Source of the DNA: an uncultured Geobacter sp.
GTDB taxonomy: Bacteria > Desulfobacterota > Desulfuromonadia > Geobacterales > CAIOGM01
Assembly: GCA_903857795.1 (NCBI GenBank)
Contig: CAIOGM010000115.1
Coordinates: forward strand, 1-64,000
Direction of reading: 5' to 3'
DNA: 64,000 bases
Under the pieces are notes generated by a model, which saw only the letters and a program-made list of their open reading frames with translations, had not been told where the DNA came from and ran no database searches. Below are positions 20,366-28,394 of the stretch, piece by piece; the stretch's first letter is position 1; each line of letters begins with the position of its first letter. Position numbers and translations under genes: made by a program.

Positions 20366-20677
20366 ATGCAACCCCAGGAACTATTGGAACGAATGAGCTT
20401 GAAACAAGCGCCGGTGATTGTCGACGTCCGCACCATCTTCGAATTTCGGAAAGGACACATTCCTGACGCAGTCCATGCCCCCACGTGGAAAATTTTGTTG
20501 CAGTTGGCGCAGATTCCTGCCGACAAGCATACGGAGCTGGTGGTGACCTGCGAACTTGGTCCTCGCGCCCGGATCGCGACAGGAGTACTCAGACTCTTCG
20601 GCTACCGTAATGTCGTACTTCTTGCGGGACAGATGGCCGGTTGGCGTCAAGCCGGATATCCCCAGGAGAAGTTATGA
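20366..20677 (+). CDS. Rhodanese-domain protein
   Basis: 103-aa single rhodanese domain. Conserved elements are VIVDVRTIFEFRKGHIPDAVHA (CH2A/B-like) and an active-site loop with Cys in VTCELGPRA, ending GQMAGWRQAGYP. It probably carries persulfide sulfur or is a small sulfurtransferase. No signal peptide is present, so it is cytosolic. Its stop overlaps the next start by the 4-bp ATGA at 20674-20677, implying translational coupling to the ABC ATPase. Confidence 0.88.
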   Translation: MQPQELLERMSLKQAPVIVDVRTIFEFRKGHIPDAVHAPTWKILLQLAQIPADKHTELVVTCELGPRARIATGVLRLFGYRNVVLLAGQMAGWRQAGYPQEKL

Positions 20678-21378
20678 TTGTATTGAAAAACGTCACCAAA
20701 CGATACGATTCCCTCACGGCGGTTGACGATGTCTCCTTTACTGTCAAGGCAGGTGAGTGTTTTGCTCTGCTTGGACCCAATGGCGCCGGGAAGACGACCA
20801 TCGTCAAGATGCTGCTGGATTTTACACGACCGACAACGGGGAGCTTATCATTAGGCGGGATCCCCAGTACCCATGCAGAATGCCGAACATCAATCGGTTA
20901 TCTTGCCGAAAACCACCATATTCCTTCATGCCTTTCGGGTTGGAACTACCTCATGCGTTGTGCCGAACTGCTGGATCTGGGCCGGTCCGATGCCATGGAT
21001 CAATGCAGACGCATCGTTGAGCTGATCGGAATGCAAGGCAGGGAACAGACAAAGGTCGGCGCCTATTCCAAGGGGATGATTCAACGGTTTGGATTAGGTG
21101 CTGCAATCATGGGGGATCCGAAACTGTTAATTCTAGATGAGCCCACCTCCGGTTTGGATCCTATTGGCATCAGAGAAATACGCCAGCTCTTGGAGTCGTT
21201 TAAAGGTAAAGGCATGACGATCTTTCTGAATTCACACCTACTCTCAGAAGTCGAAAAAATATGCGATACCGCGGCGATAATCAACCGGGGCAAACTTTTA
21301 GTGAAAGACGCAATTGCCGACATTGTCAAGGATGGTGAGACGTTGGAAGATGTTTTTGTAAGAGTTGTGAGAGGATAA
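20674..21378 (+). CDS. ABC transporter ATP-binding protein (ABC-2 exporter type)
   Basis: 234-aa cytosolic ATPase. Walker A is GPNGAGKTT, Walker B is LLILDEPTSGLDP, and the switch His is in LNSHLLSEVEK. The signature loop is YSKGMIQRFG, typical of the DrrA/NosF-like class rather than LSGGQ. The start is set at 20674, where the ATG overlaps the rhodanese stop; a longer frame from 20641 would overlap the rhodanese far more. The membrane partner follows after 1 bp. The substrate is unknown. Confidence 0.92.
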   Translation: MIVLKNVTKRYDSLTAVDDVSFTVKAGECFALLGPNGAGKTTIVKMLLDFTRPTTGSLSLGGIPSTHAECRTSIGYLAENHHIPSCLSGWNYLMRCAELLDLGRSDAMDQCRRIVELIGMQGREQTKVGAYSKGMIQRFGLGAAIMGDPKLLILDEPTSGLDPIGIREIRQLLESFKGKGMTIFLNSHLLSEVEKICDTAAIINRGKLLVKDAIADIVKDGETLEDVFVRVVRG

Positions 21379-21379
21379 C

Positions 21380-22228
21380 ATGAAAACTTCTAAAACAGTT
21401 TCCCACATTGCAAAGATTGTCAAGTATACGATTGTTGATGAAGTGCGGCATAAAAGTTTCGTTGTCATGTTCGTTATCAGCGCCATCTGTGTATTTATTA
21501 TTCGTGGATGTTACGGCGGCAATTACATGGTGAACGGACAATATCTGGATTCAGGAACCGTTATCAGAGCTTTATCGAAAGTGACCTTTTACATGATAGG
21601 TGTCGGCGTGATGGTCATAGCGGCGTTACTTTCGATGCAACTATTCAGGCGTGACCGGAACGAGGGGATGCTATCGTCTGTTTTGTCAAAACCGATAGCC
21701 CGCTGGCAGTATGTTGCGGGAAAGGCAATTGGATTATGGCTCTTATCCGGGCTGTTCATGTTCATCTTGCATGGCATCGTCTGCTTGATCACATCCATCA
21801 GTCTGAAACTTTTTATGCCGGAATACCTCGTCGCCTCACTGCTCTGTTCCGTGAACCTGCTCTTTGTGGTGATTGCGGTGCTTCTTTTGTCACTCCTGAT
21901 GCCCGACATCGTCGCTTTTCTTTCTGTGTTGGGCATCGGTATCGTCGGCTTTGTGGCCGACGGCATAGCTGCCGCCAGCCACAGTCAGATAGCGCAGGCG
22001 ATGATGCCGCAATCGGACCCCCTTCTCCAGCCAGAGCTGACATGGTGGAAAGTTGTTTACCATGTATGGCCAAAGCTCTCCGGCGTGCAACAGATGGCGT
22101 CTTCGTTGATTGAGAGCGAATCATTCCATGGTTTCAGCACCATATATCCACTCATCAATGTTCTTCTTTACTGCCTTATTCTTGGCGCATTACTTTTTAA
22201 GCGTTTCAGGAACGAAGATATCGTCTAG
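21380..22228 (+). CDS. ABC-2 type permease
   Basis: 282-aa membrane protein with about six hydrophobic helices, including VVMFVISAICVFII near the N-terminus, MIGVGVMVIAALLSMQLF, LLFVVIAVLLLSLLM and LLYCLILGALLF at the end. The FRRDRNEGMLSSVLSKPIAR cytoplasmic stretch is typical of NosY/ABC-2 permeases. It pairs with the upstream ATPase. The downstream sequence has a T-run but no clear hairpin. Confidence 0.88.
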   Translation: MKTSKTVSHIAKIVKYTIVDEVRHKSFVVMFVISAICVFIIRGCYGGNYMVNGQYLDSGTVIRALSKVTFYMIGVGVMVIAALLSMQLFRRDRNEGMLSSVLSKPIARWQYVAGKAIGLWLLSGLFMFILHGIVCLITSISLKLFMPEYLVASLLCSVNLLFVVIAVLLLSLLMPDIVAFLSVLGIGIVGFVADGIAAASHSQIAQAMMPQSDPLLQPELTWWKVVYHVWPKLSGVQQMASSLIESESFHGFSTIYPLINVLLYCLILGALLFKRFRNEDIV

Positions 22229-22276
22229 TTTTTTTGGGTCCGTACAGAATCCGGGTAGCAGGCGTTCGTTGACTGT

Positions 22277-22414
22277 TCAGCACTCTCCGGTCTGCCGGTG
22301 ACAGGCGCAGCATGAGAACGTTCCATCGGCCACCCGATGGATCAATGTCACATTAATGGAGTCACACCAGTCACAGAACCACTCGTAGTAATCGTCCTTC
22401 AGTGTCAGATTCAT
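22277..22414 (-). CDS. 45-residue Cys-rich zinc-ribbon-like protein
   Basis: Short ORF opposite the permease tail. ATG at 22414 follows a strong AAAGGAGAT site, and the frame ends at TGA 22277-22279. The sequence contains WFCDWCDS (Cys14, Cys17) and later SCCACH (Cys35, Cys36, Cys38, His39) plus a terminal Cys45. This spacing suits one metal-binding ribbon. Function is unknown. The good ribosome-binding site and the Cys pattern argue for a real gene. Confidence 0.6.
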   Translation of the reverse strand: MNLTLKDDYYEWFCDWCDSINVTLIHRVADGTFSCCACHRQTGEC

Positions 22415-22519
22415 AACTATCTCCTTTTGTTTGAGTTGGGCCAGAGTATGACAGCTGCAGATTGCAGGATTGTTGACATGGCTTCACGGAAACGTAAAAA
22501 TCGCCTCTCCGGCAAAATA

Positions 22520-22546
22520 AAACGACCCGCATAAAGCGGGTCGTTT
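22520..22546 (-). terminator. Rho-independent terminator of the porin gene
   Basis: Perfect 11-bp stem (AAACGACCCGC / GCGGGTCGTTT) with a 5-nt loop. On the minus strand it is followed by a T-rich run (TTTTATTTT). It lies 70 bp after the porin stop and could also act in the other direction. Confidence 0.85.
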
Positions 22547-22616
22547 AGTAAGAAAAATTGGGGGATCTAAGCCCCCAAGGAAGGAGGCCCACAGGGAGCA
22601 TGGACCGGGTGAACTA

Positions 22617-23906
22617 TTAGAAGTTGATCTGGGTCTGGACCCGGAAAATAGTGTTGTCCCGCGAACTCAGCTGTGTTGCGGAGATGAGACGCGCTTGCTG
22701 ATTTTGTTTGGTGACGTCCGCCTGAACTTTCAGGTTGTGCCCCTGGGGATACCAGCTGACGGCGCCGGTAACTTCGGACTGATTGTTATTGGTAGTGGAA
22801 CGGTTGTAGTCCATCCAGGCGTAGCGTACGGCCAACTCTACCTGTTTCGGCAGCACCATGTAGCCGGCCTGAGCATAGAAGCCGTTCGAGATTATCGTAT
22901 GGTTCGTGGTTTGGCCAACACCTTCTGCCCAGAAATATTCAGCCTGAGTGGACAAGCCCATCCATTTGAAGGCCATATCGGCTTCGAAGCTGTTGATGTT
23001 CACATTTTCCGTAGCATTGAACACCAGGGAATTAGTAGTTTGGCCGAGCCAGCCGGTGGAACCGGCATAGGAATTGTTGTTGGTCTCAAAGGTAGTTGCC
23101 GCGTTTTTCTTGAGGGTGTTATGGTAGTAGCTGGAGCCCACGGAGACAAGCGGCTTGGCCGTCATCTCGATGTCCGCTTCCGAGTACTTCACGTCACCCA
23201 ACGGATTGACCGCAAGACGGAAGTTGTAGGCGTTGTTATTGGTTGAAGAGAAGGTGTTCTGCCCCTTGCCGCCGACCCACTGAGCATCATATTTGAGCAG
23301 GCTCTTCATCACGTCGCCGTGAACGTTCATCCCGATGTCGTAGCTCGGCTTGAAGGCGTTGACCACGAAAGAGCGGTCCACGAACTGCTGGGCGCCGGAG
23401 GAGGTGATCTCCTGGCGTCCGTACTGTACCTTGTCCTCACCCACCTGGATCTGGGCCTCATCGACGATCTTGTAATTGATGTACGCCTCTTCCAGGACCT
23501 TGGAGCTGGTGCCGCCGTTGGAGAGTTCGGCCCAGTTGAGTAACACCTTGTAGGTCAGCTCCTTGTTGTAGGCGTAGCCGGCGAGGCCGGTCTTGATCCT
23601 GCGGAGTTTGAATTCACTTTTGGGAACTGTACCTGCGCCGTCGTTCTGCTGGTAGGTGTAGAGCAGTTGCATATTGCCGCCGATGGAGAGCTGGAACTTC
23701 TCGTCCGGCGAGGTGAAGGTGAACCCTTTGCCCAGCTTGTAATCCAGCGGTTTGCTCTTGGGAGCTGACTTGAGGACATCGTTATAGTCCGCCTCGGTGA
23801 TGACCCCTTTTTCTTTCAGCACCTCTTCCAGGGTCTTTGCCTGAACAGTGCCGCCGGCTACCGCCAGCGCCAACAGGCCGGTCATTGCTACCATACCACG
23901 TTTCAT
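22617..23906 (-). CDS. Phosphate-selective porin O/P family outer-membrane protein
   Basis: 429-aa precursor. The ATG at 23906 follows a near-perfect AAAGGAGGAG site and opens a signal peptide (MKRGMVAMTGLLALAVAGG, cut near VQA-KT). A short coiled N-terminal segment (LEEVLKEKGVITEADYNDVL) precedes a beta-barrel with alternating aromatic strands, such as FQLSIGGNMQLLYTYQQ and EAYINYKIVDEAQIQVGED, ending in an aromatic-terminated last strand (FRVQTQINF). This matches the OprP/OprO family of trimeric anion porins. The PHO-box-like promoter upstream supports a role in phosphate or polyphosphate entry. Substrate preference is inferred from family and regulation only. Confidence 0.88.
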   Translation of the reverse strand: MKRGMVAMTGLLALAVAGGTVQAKTLEEVLKEKGVITEADYNDVLKSAPKSKPLDYKLGKGFTFTSPDEKFQLSIGGNMQLLYTYQQNDGAGTVPKSEFKLRRIKTGLAGYAYNKELTYKVLLNWAELSNGGTSSKVLEEAYINYKIVDEAQIQVGEDKVQYGRQEITSSGAQQFVDRSFVVNAFKPSYDIGMNVHGDVMKSLLKYDAQWVGGKGQNTFSSTNNNAYNFRLAVNPLGDVKYSEADIEMTAKPLVSVGSSYYHNTLKKNAATTFETNNNSYAGSTGWLGQTTNSLVFNATENVNINSFEADMAFKWMGLSTQAEYFWAEGVGQTTNHTIISNGFYAQAGYMVLPKQVELAVRYAWMDYNRSTTNNNQSEVTGAVSWYPQGHNLKVQADVTKQNQQARLISATQLSSRDNTIFRVQTQINF

Positions 23907-23923
23907 GTACTCCTCCTTTGTTC

Positions 23924-23961
23924 GCCGGCTCTTCCAGCCGGCAGTAGTCGTGCGATGCACG
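23924..23961 (-). other. Two small stem-loops in the porin 5' leader
   Basis: GCCGGCT/AGCCGGC (23924-23930 with 23936-23942) and CGTGC/GCACG around GAT (23949-23961) sit between the predicted transcription start (about 23970) and the ribosome-binding site. They may stabilise or tune the porin mRNA. Confidence 0.4.
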
Positions 23962-23976
23962 TTCTTACAAATGGGG

Positions 23977-24030
23977 AAGATACAGGCGTACTGTTGCAGC
24001 GGTGTTGAGACTGAGTAAAAAGTAGGACAC
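23977..24030 (-). promoter_or_regulatory. PHO-box promoter of the porin
   Basis: Read on the minus strand: half-sites GTGTCCT, TTTACTC, TCAACAC and GCAACAG at exact 11-bp steps, 8 nt, then the -10 hexamer TATCTT at 23982-23977. It shares its geometry with the phoB promoter in this window. The predicted start site is near 23970. Confidence 0.75.
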
Positions 24031-24072
24031 AACTGCGGATAAAGGGGGTTTTATTAACAAGAGGGAGGCGGA

Positions 24073-24101
24073 TTCGCTCCCCCTGAGTAAGAAGGAGCGA
24101 A
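24073..24101. other. Stem-loop between the HhH gene and the porin promoter
   Basis: Perfect 8-bp inverted repeat TTCGCTCC / GGAGCGAA with a 13-nt loop. It lies downstream of the minus-strand HhH gene. No T-run directly follows, so terminator function is doubtful. Confidence 0.35.
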
Positions 24102-24203
24102 ATTTGTGTGGGATGGTCTGCTGTTTTTATTGGGGGGGGAGGGGCGGTGTGAACCCGGCGTTTCAGAAGCAGTGGCGCGACTGACCTGCTTCCACGGGTT
24201 CTC

Positions 24204-24776
24204 TCAGGAGATGACCCGTTGCAGGGTTTTCCGGACTCGCTTGAGTCCCTTACGGATCTGCGGAAGTTCCCCTTCGGCAAGGCCCTCCACCTTTTTCTGG
24301 ACCGAACAGAGCGCCTTGCGGCTCCGCTTGGGACGGCGCTCCGTCAACTCCTCGATGGCATAGAGCGCATCGAGTCCGGCCACCATGTTCCGGGTCAGCT
24401 TGTGGCCGATCTTGCCGGCCAGTTCCTCCGGGAAACGCTCGCGAGCCGCCAGGGCGATCTCCTGAATGGCGGTCCGGAGCTGTTGCGCCAGCAGCTTCAG
24501 GTCGTCGGAAGGCGGGGGTGAATCCGCCGCGGGTGAATCCGCCACAGGCGTGTCGGTCGGGGGAGAGTCGGCAGTTTTGGCCTGGCAGGAAAGCGCAGCC
24601 GCCTGTTCCAGGATGGCGGGAATATCTTTCGGTTTGACGCCGGGGATGCCGGCCAGTCTCTCTTCTCCGGCCGCGGCGATGGCCGCAAAGGTCTCAAGCC
24701 CCGCCGTAATGAGGCGCTGCGCCGTTACCGCCCCTATTCCCGTGAGCCGCTGCAGTTCCTTGATCTGGTCGTTCAT
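24204..24776 (-). CDS. Helix-hairpin-helix domain protein of unknown function
   Basis: 190-aa soluble protein. The N-terminal 55 residues carry two HhH-like motifs (LTGIGAVTAQRLITAG and LAGIPGVKPKDIPAIL), usual for sequence-independent DNA contacts. A low-complexity linker follows with the repeated unit (V/A)ADSP. The C-terminal 100 residues are helical and rich in Arg and Lys at the end (TERRPKRSRKAL, KGLKRVRKTLQRV). It begins 1 bp after the sixA stop, so the two form an operon. DNA or RNA binding is likely but the role is unknown. Confidence 0.7.
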   Translation of the reverse strand: MNDQIKELQRLTGIGAVTAQRLITAGLETFAAIAAAGEERLAGIPGVKPKDIPAILEQAAALSCQAKTADSPPTDTPVADSPAADSPPPSDDLKLLAQQLRTAIQEIALAARERFPEELAGKIGHKLTRNMVAGLDALYAIEELTERRPKRSRKALCSVQKKVEGLAEGELPQIRKGLKRVRKTLQRVIS

Positions 24777-24777
24777 C

Positions 24778-25320
24778 TTATTCCTCCGTTGGTTGCTCCT
24801 GGCTTCCGGTGAGGCGGGCCAGTGCGGTGTCGTGATCCGTGATCAGCTTGCCGCCGCCGGTCACCATCCAGAGGAAGCGGGCGATGGTCTCCTCTTGCAG
24901 CTGGAGCTTGATCTTCAGGCTGACGACTCCCCCCTTTTTTATGCTGCAGGGTGAATGATCCAGCAACTCCCCCACCATCCGGCCGATGTCCGGCTCATGG
25001 CCCACCACAACCAGCTCCCGGACGTGGGCGATTTCTTCAAGATACTCCTTGAAGTGAGGGAATTGGAAACCGCCGGCCAGCAGCGGCAGGATCGTCACCT
25101 CACCGGAAAAGCGGATGGTCTCGGCCATTATCTCCGCCGTCTGCACCGCCCGCACCAGTGGGCTGGAGACGATCAGTTCCGGATCGATCCCGCATTTTTT
25201 CAGGCTTTCCGCAACCCGCCGGAATCTGGTCCGTCCTCGACAGGTAAGGTAGCGATAGTCATCGGGTAGAGTCGACGACTGATCGACCGCCTCGGCATGA
25301 CGGATGATATGGAGTTTCAT
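24778..25320 (-). CDS. sixA: Phosphohistidine phosphatase SixA family
   Basis: 180-aa histidine-phosphatase-fold protein. The catalytic RHG-type motif appears as IIRHAEAVD at the N-terminus, the second His as VVVGHEPDIG, and the arginine site as SSPLVRAVQTAEI. The SixA family removes phosphate from phosphohistidine in Hpt or PTS proteins. The C-terminus is about 20 residues longer than in E. coli. The window is full of Hpt-containing phosphorelays, which are possible substrates (inference). Confidence 0.88.
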   Translation of the reverse strand: MKLHIIRHAEAVDQSSTLPDDYRYLTCRGRTRFRRVAESLKKCGIDPELIVSSPLVRAVQTAEIMAETIRFSGEVTILPLLAGGFQFPHFKEYLEEIAHVRELVVVGHEPDIGRMVGELLDHSPCSIKKGGVVSLKIKLQLQEETIARFLWMVTGGGKLITDHDTALARLTGSQEQPTEE

Positions 25321-25416
25321 GGCCTGCTCCTCTTATTGACATTTACGTCCTTTATACGCAGTATTCCGCAACAGTGCAACTCTGGCGGAAGCTCCGGCAA
25401 GAACTGAGCTGAAGAT

Positions 25417-25448
25417 TTTACACATCCTCAACATTTCACCACCATAAT
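25417..25448 (+). promoter_or_regulatory. Solitary PHO-like pair of half-sites, antisense to the GH3 gene end
   Basis: TTTACAC and TCAACAT are 11 bp apart (25417, 25428), followed after 8 nt by CATAAT (25443-25448). The outer half-sites are missing. The orientation points into the 3' end of the minus-strand GH3 gene, where no plus-strand gene is visible. Confidence 0.35.
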
Positions 25449-25473
25449 CCGGCCTTCGGCCGCTTTCTCCCCT

Positions 25474-27045
25474 TCATCTGCCGGCAAATGCGGCAAGACT
25501 TTGAACCAGCTCCCCTGCCACTGTCGGATCCACATGGGGAATCTTGCTCTGACCGCCAAGCTTTCCCCGGACCTGGCAGGACCAGGTATAGATGAGCTCT
25601 TCCGGAACCGTGATAATCCGCGGCGGGTTGATCCGCCCCTGGCGGCGAAATGCGGCGTAATCGGCGTTGCCGAGCATCAAGCGCTCATCCAGGAATCTCC
25701 CGATAAGCTCCGCGCCCGGACTCTCCCCTTTCACGGCCAGCACCCAGAGGTGGCGCCGCTCGGCAATCTCCGGGCCAACCATGAACTCGACGACATCCAG
25801 CGCCGTCTGTTCGTTCAAGTCGGCCACTGCCCGGTCAACTTCGGCCTGAGTCACCTTCTCTTCGAACCGGTCCAGGAAGCGATCACGCCCGGTGAACTCG
25901 AAGGCAAGGGGGGCCAGGGAGGTGAAGCGGATGGTATCGCCGATATGGTAGCGCCAGAGGCCGGCGCAGGTGGAGAGGATGAGAGCGTAGCGTTCCCCGA
26001 CTCGGATCTCCGCCAGGGTCAGAGCCGGGGCGTCGGCAGGGATCCCCCCCTGGCCATCCAGGAAACTGAACGGCACGAACTCGAAGAAGACCCCGTACCA
26101 GGGGGTGAAGCGCATATGGTCTTCTCCCGGTATCTGGAACCCCATGAACCCCTCCGACGAAGGGAGCAGCTCCAGGAACCGGGGAGAGCGGTTGCCAAAG
26201 AGCGAGGAGAACTCTCGACGGTACGGCACGATGCTGGTTCCGCCGTGCACAATCAGTTCCAGATTCGGCAACAGCTCCGGCAACGGCCTCCCTCCCCGCT
26301 GCCGGACCCGTTCCAGCAGCAGGAGGAGCCAGGGAGGTACCCCGGAGATGCCAGTGATCTCTTTATCGGTAAGCAGCAGCTCCGTCAGCGCCTCGATCTT
26401 CTCGTCCCACTCCAGGGCCGACACCCGGGGGGAGGGGGCGATAAACGGACGGAGTACTCCGGGCGCATACTTGAGGGTGATGGCGCTCATGTCACCGCTC
26501 TCGACGCCGGCGCCAAGGGGGTTCAGGGCGGTGCTCCCCGAGAGATAGAGAAAGCGCCCCCGGAATAGACGACTCCCAGGAACCGCGGCCAGATAGTGGG
26601 CGAGGAGGTCACGGGCGGCCCGCCGATTGGCGGCAAACATCTCCGGAGTGAAGGGGATGTACTTGGTGGGGGCCGTGGTGCCGGAGCTCTCGCAAAAAAG
26701 CGCGATCCGTCCGGGCCAGGTGACATTATTCAGTTCCAGCCGTGCCCCGTTGTCCGACTTCACGGCGCCGGTGATAAAATACTCTCGCCAAAAATCGGCA
26801 TAGCTCCGGATTGGGACTTGCCTGCGGTACTGTGCGTATGACTCGGCAAAGGGACGCCGCAACAGGGCGCCGAAGTCATGGTCACGGCCGAATCGGGTCC
26901 CCTGGCCGCTCCGCATGAGGGAGATGAAGAGCGCCTGCTGCGCCGCCACCGGATCTTGCCGGTCAAACCGGGACACGGCCAGGCGCGCCGCGGCATGGAG
27001 GGCCGGGGCAACCGCCGGCATGATAAGCTTTTTCAGGACGTTCAT
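25474..27045 (-). CDS. GH3-family acyl-acid amido synthetase-like protein
   Basis: About 523-aa adenylate-forming enzyme of the GH3 (auxin-responsive promoter) family, which activates carboxylic acids with ATP and conjugates them to amino acids or other nucleophiles. Visible motifs are the ATP/AMP loop ALFCESSGTTAPTKYIPFT, the second site PNLELIVHGGTSIVPYR, LELLPSSEGFMGFQ, and the hinge region GLWRYHIGDTIRFT. The start is set at 27045, where the ATG overlaps the stop of the upstream hydrolase gene by 4 bp (ATGA). The bacterial substrate is unknown. Coupling with an alpha/beta hydrolase suggests an acyl-conjugate pathway. Confidence 0.85.
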   Translation of the reverse strand: MNVLKKLIMPAVAPALHAAARLAVSRFDRQDPVAAQQALFISLMRSGQGTRFGRDHDFGALLRRPFAESYAQYRRQVPIRSYADFWREYFITGAVKSDNGARLELNNVTWPGRIALFCESSGTTAPTKYIPFTPEMFAANRRAARDLLAHYLAAVPGSRLFRGRFLYLSGSTALNPLGAGVESGDMSAITLKYAPGVLRPFIAPSPRVSALEWDEKIEALTELLLTDKEITGISGVPPWLLLLLERVRQRGGRPLPELLPNLELIVHGGTSIVPYRREFSSLFGNRSPRFLELLPSSEGFMGFQIPGEDHMRFTPWYGVFFEFVPFSFLDGQGGIPADAPALTLAEIRVGERYALILSTCAGLWRYHIGDTIRFTSLAPLAFEFTGRDRFLDRFEEKVTQAEVDRAVADLNEQTALDVVEFMVGPEIAERRHLWVLAVKGESPGAELIGRFLDERLMLGNADYAAFRRQGRINPPRIITVPEELIYTWSCQVRGKLGGQSKIPHVDPTVAGELVQSLAAFAGR

Positions 27046-28115
27046 GTCCGCTGCGCCAGGAGGGTCGGCGCCGAAAAGCGCTTGTACCATGCCGCGATGA
27101 GCGGATTGTACGCTTGATGATGGAAGATGAGCGATGCGTGGGGGACCGGATCGGCCGCATACCGGGAGGTTACTACCAGGCAGCGCCCTTGGGGGAAAAC
27201 CCGGTGATACTGTCGGGGCTCGCGGCAGAGGGCCAGCGTGGGTGAGGTGGGAACCAGCAGATTGTCCTCGGCCTCGGCCAGAAGCGTCAACACCGGACCG
27301 GAGAAGAGAGCCGTCTCAGGAGATGGTGGCCGGAACTCCCGGATGGCGAGAGTCCGTTCGAACCCGCCTTGGGCCGGAGTCCGGTCGATGACCGCCATGA
27401 TCTTGTCGCGGATGGCCAGGTGCCGCCGATCCAGCTGACGATTCTCCGCCCCCACTCCGAAGAGCCCCTGGAAACAGCGTCGGGCCCGCTCGATCTGGCG
27501 TTCCACATCCTCGGGCGAATCGCGTCGCGCCGAGAAGATTCGGCGGAGATTGCTCTCCAGCATCCGGACCCCGCCGGTCCGCTCCTTGTCCGGTCGAACC
27601 AGGTCTTCGGCGCAGAACACCGGGCTTACGAAGAGCACCCCCCGGATGGTCAGCCCGTCCCGGGGAAGGACCTCCTGCAGAAATCCGGCCACGACTCCGG
27701 CGCCAAAGCTGACCCCCATGAGTATCGGGTGTTCCCCCCGCAGGTTGAGGCTTTCTACCAGGTCAGCCAACTGGGCCTGGAACAGGGGGAGATGAAACCC
27801 CTCCCGGGGATAGTTGAGATAATAGACTGGACCGGCCTGTTTGAGCATTGGCCGCTGGAACTCTACCACCTCGGTGGCGTCGGGGACAAAACCGCCGATG
27901 ACGATGGTTGGTTGCTTGCCGGGGCTCCGCTCACGAAAGAGGCGGGCGGCCGGTACCCTTGACCCGCACACGATGGTCACCTCCCGTTCCCGCTGGCGTA
28001 CCGGAGGGGCATACGGTCTGATGGAGAACTCCCGGAGCAGGGCCGAGGCCGTGCCGGCAACCTGGGCGAGAAGCGGGGTCGGAGTAGTGCTCTTGGCTGC
28101 GGTACTGTTCCTCAT
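27042..28115 (-). CDS. Alpha/beta-hydrolase-fold protein
   Basis: 357-aa cytosolic protein with a canonical nucleophile elbow (LMGVSFGAGVVAG, Ser as likely nucleophile), an early oxyanion-type segment TIVIGGFVPDATE, and a C-terminal His region (DPVPHASLIFHHQAYN). No signal peptide is present. It is first of a two-gene unit with the GH3 ligase and divergent from phoB. No PHO-type promoter could be aligned upstream on the minus strand, so its regulation is open. Substrate unknown; an esterase, thioesterase or amidase would each fit. Confidence 0.8.
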   Translation of the reverse strand: MRNSTAAKSTTPTPLLAQVAGTASALLREFSIRPYAPPVRQREREVTIVCGSRVPAARLFRERSPGKQPTIVIGGFVPDATEVVEFQRPMLKQAGPVYYLNYPREGFHLPLFQAQLADLVESLNLRGEHPILMGVSFGAGVVAGFLQEVLPRDGLTIRGVLFVSPVFCAEDLVRPDKERTGGVRMLESNLRRIFSARRDSPEDVERQIERARRCFQGLFGVGAENRQLDRRHLAIRDKIMAVIDRTPAQGGFERTLAIREFRPPSPETALFSGPVLTLLAEAEDNLLVPTSPTLALCREPRQYHRVFPQGRCLVVTSRYAADPVPHASLIFHHQAYNPLIAAWYKRFSAPTLLAQRT

Positions 28116-28289
28116 GGTGTGCCTCCTCTGGGGTTTTATGCCGGTTTTCTATTGATCATGATGGTCTCTTCAGATTGCAGGAGTATGGAGATCAGGCAAA
28201 AAGATGGTGATGGTTGATGCGGGAGGAAAATAAATCGACACCGGCCAATGGGGAGGGGTTCCGCCCATTTTATTGAAAACCGGTGTTTT

Positions 28290-28343
28290 TTTACATGGTC
28301 TCAGCACAACTTTTACACAATCTCAACAATTGGCTGGTATAAG
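28290..28343 (+). promoter_or_regulatory. PHO-box promoter of phoB-phoR
   Basis: Four half-sites TTTACAT (28290), TCAGCAC (28301), TTTACAC (28312) and TCAACAA (28323) at exact 11-bp steps, then 8 nt and TATAAG (28338-28343). This is two PHO boxes in tandem replacing the -35, so phoB is probably auto-activated. The predicted start is near 28350. Confidence 0.8.
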
Positions 28344-28394
28344 TAGCGCACCGAAACGATGAGATCGGCCGGGAACCTGAGCAGCGGGGAGATC

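Noticed and set aside
22323-22360. Repeated GTCACA/AGTCAC strings resembling PHO half-sites
   Set aside because: Spacing is not 11 bp and they lie in the coding sequence of the small Cys-rich protein.
28146-28199. Possible PHO-type promoter for the alpha/beta hydrolase-GH3 pair (minus strand, TAGAAA hexamer)
   Set aside because: At the required 11-bp positions the heptamers (GACCATC, CAATCTG, CCATACT, TTGCCTG) do not fit the pattern.
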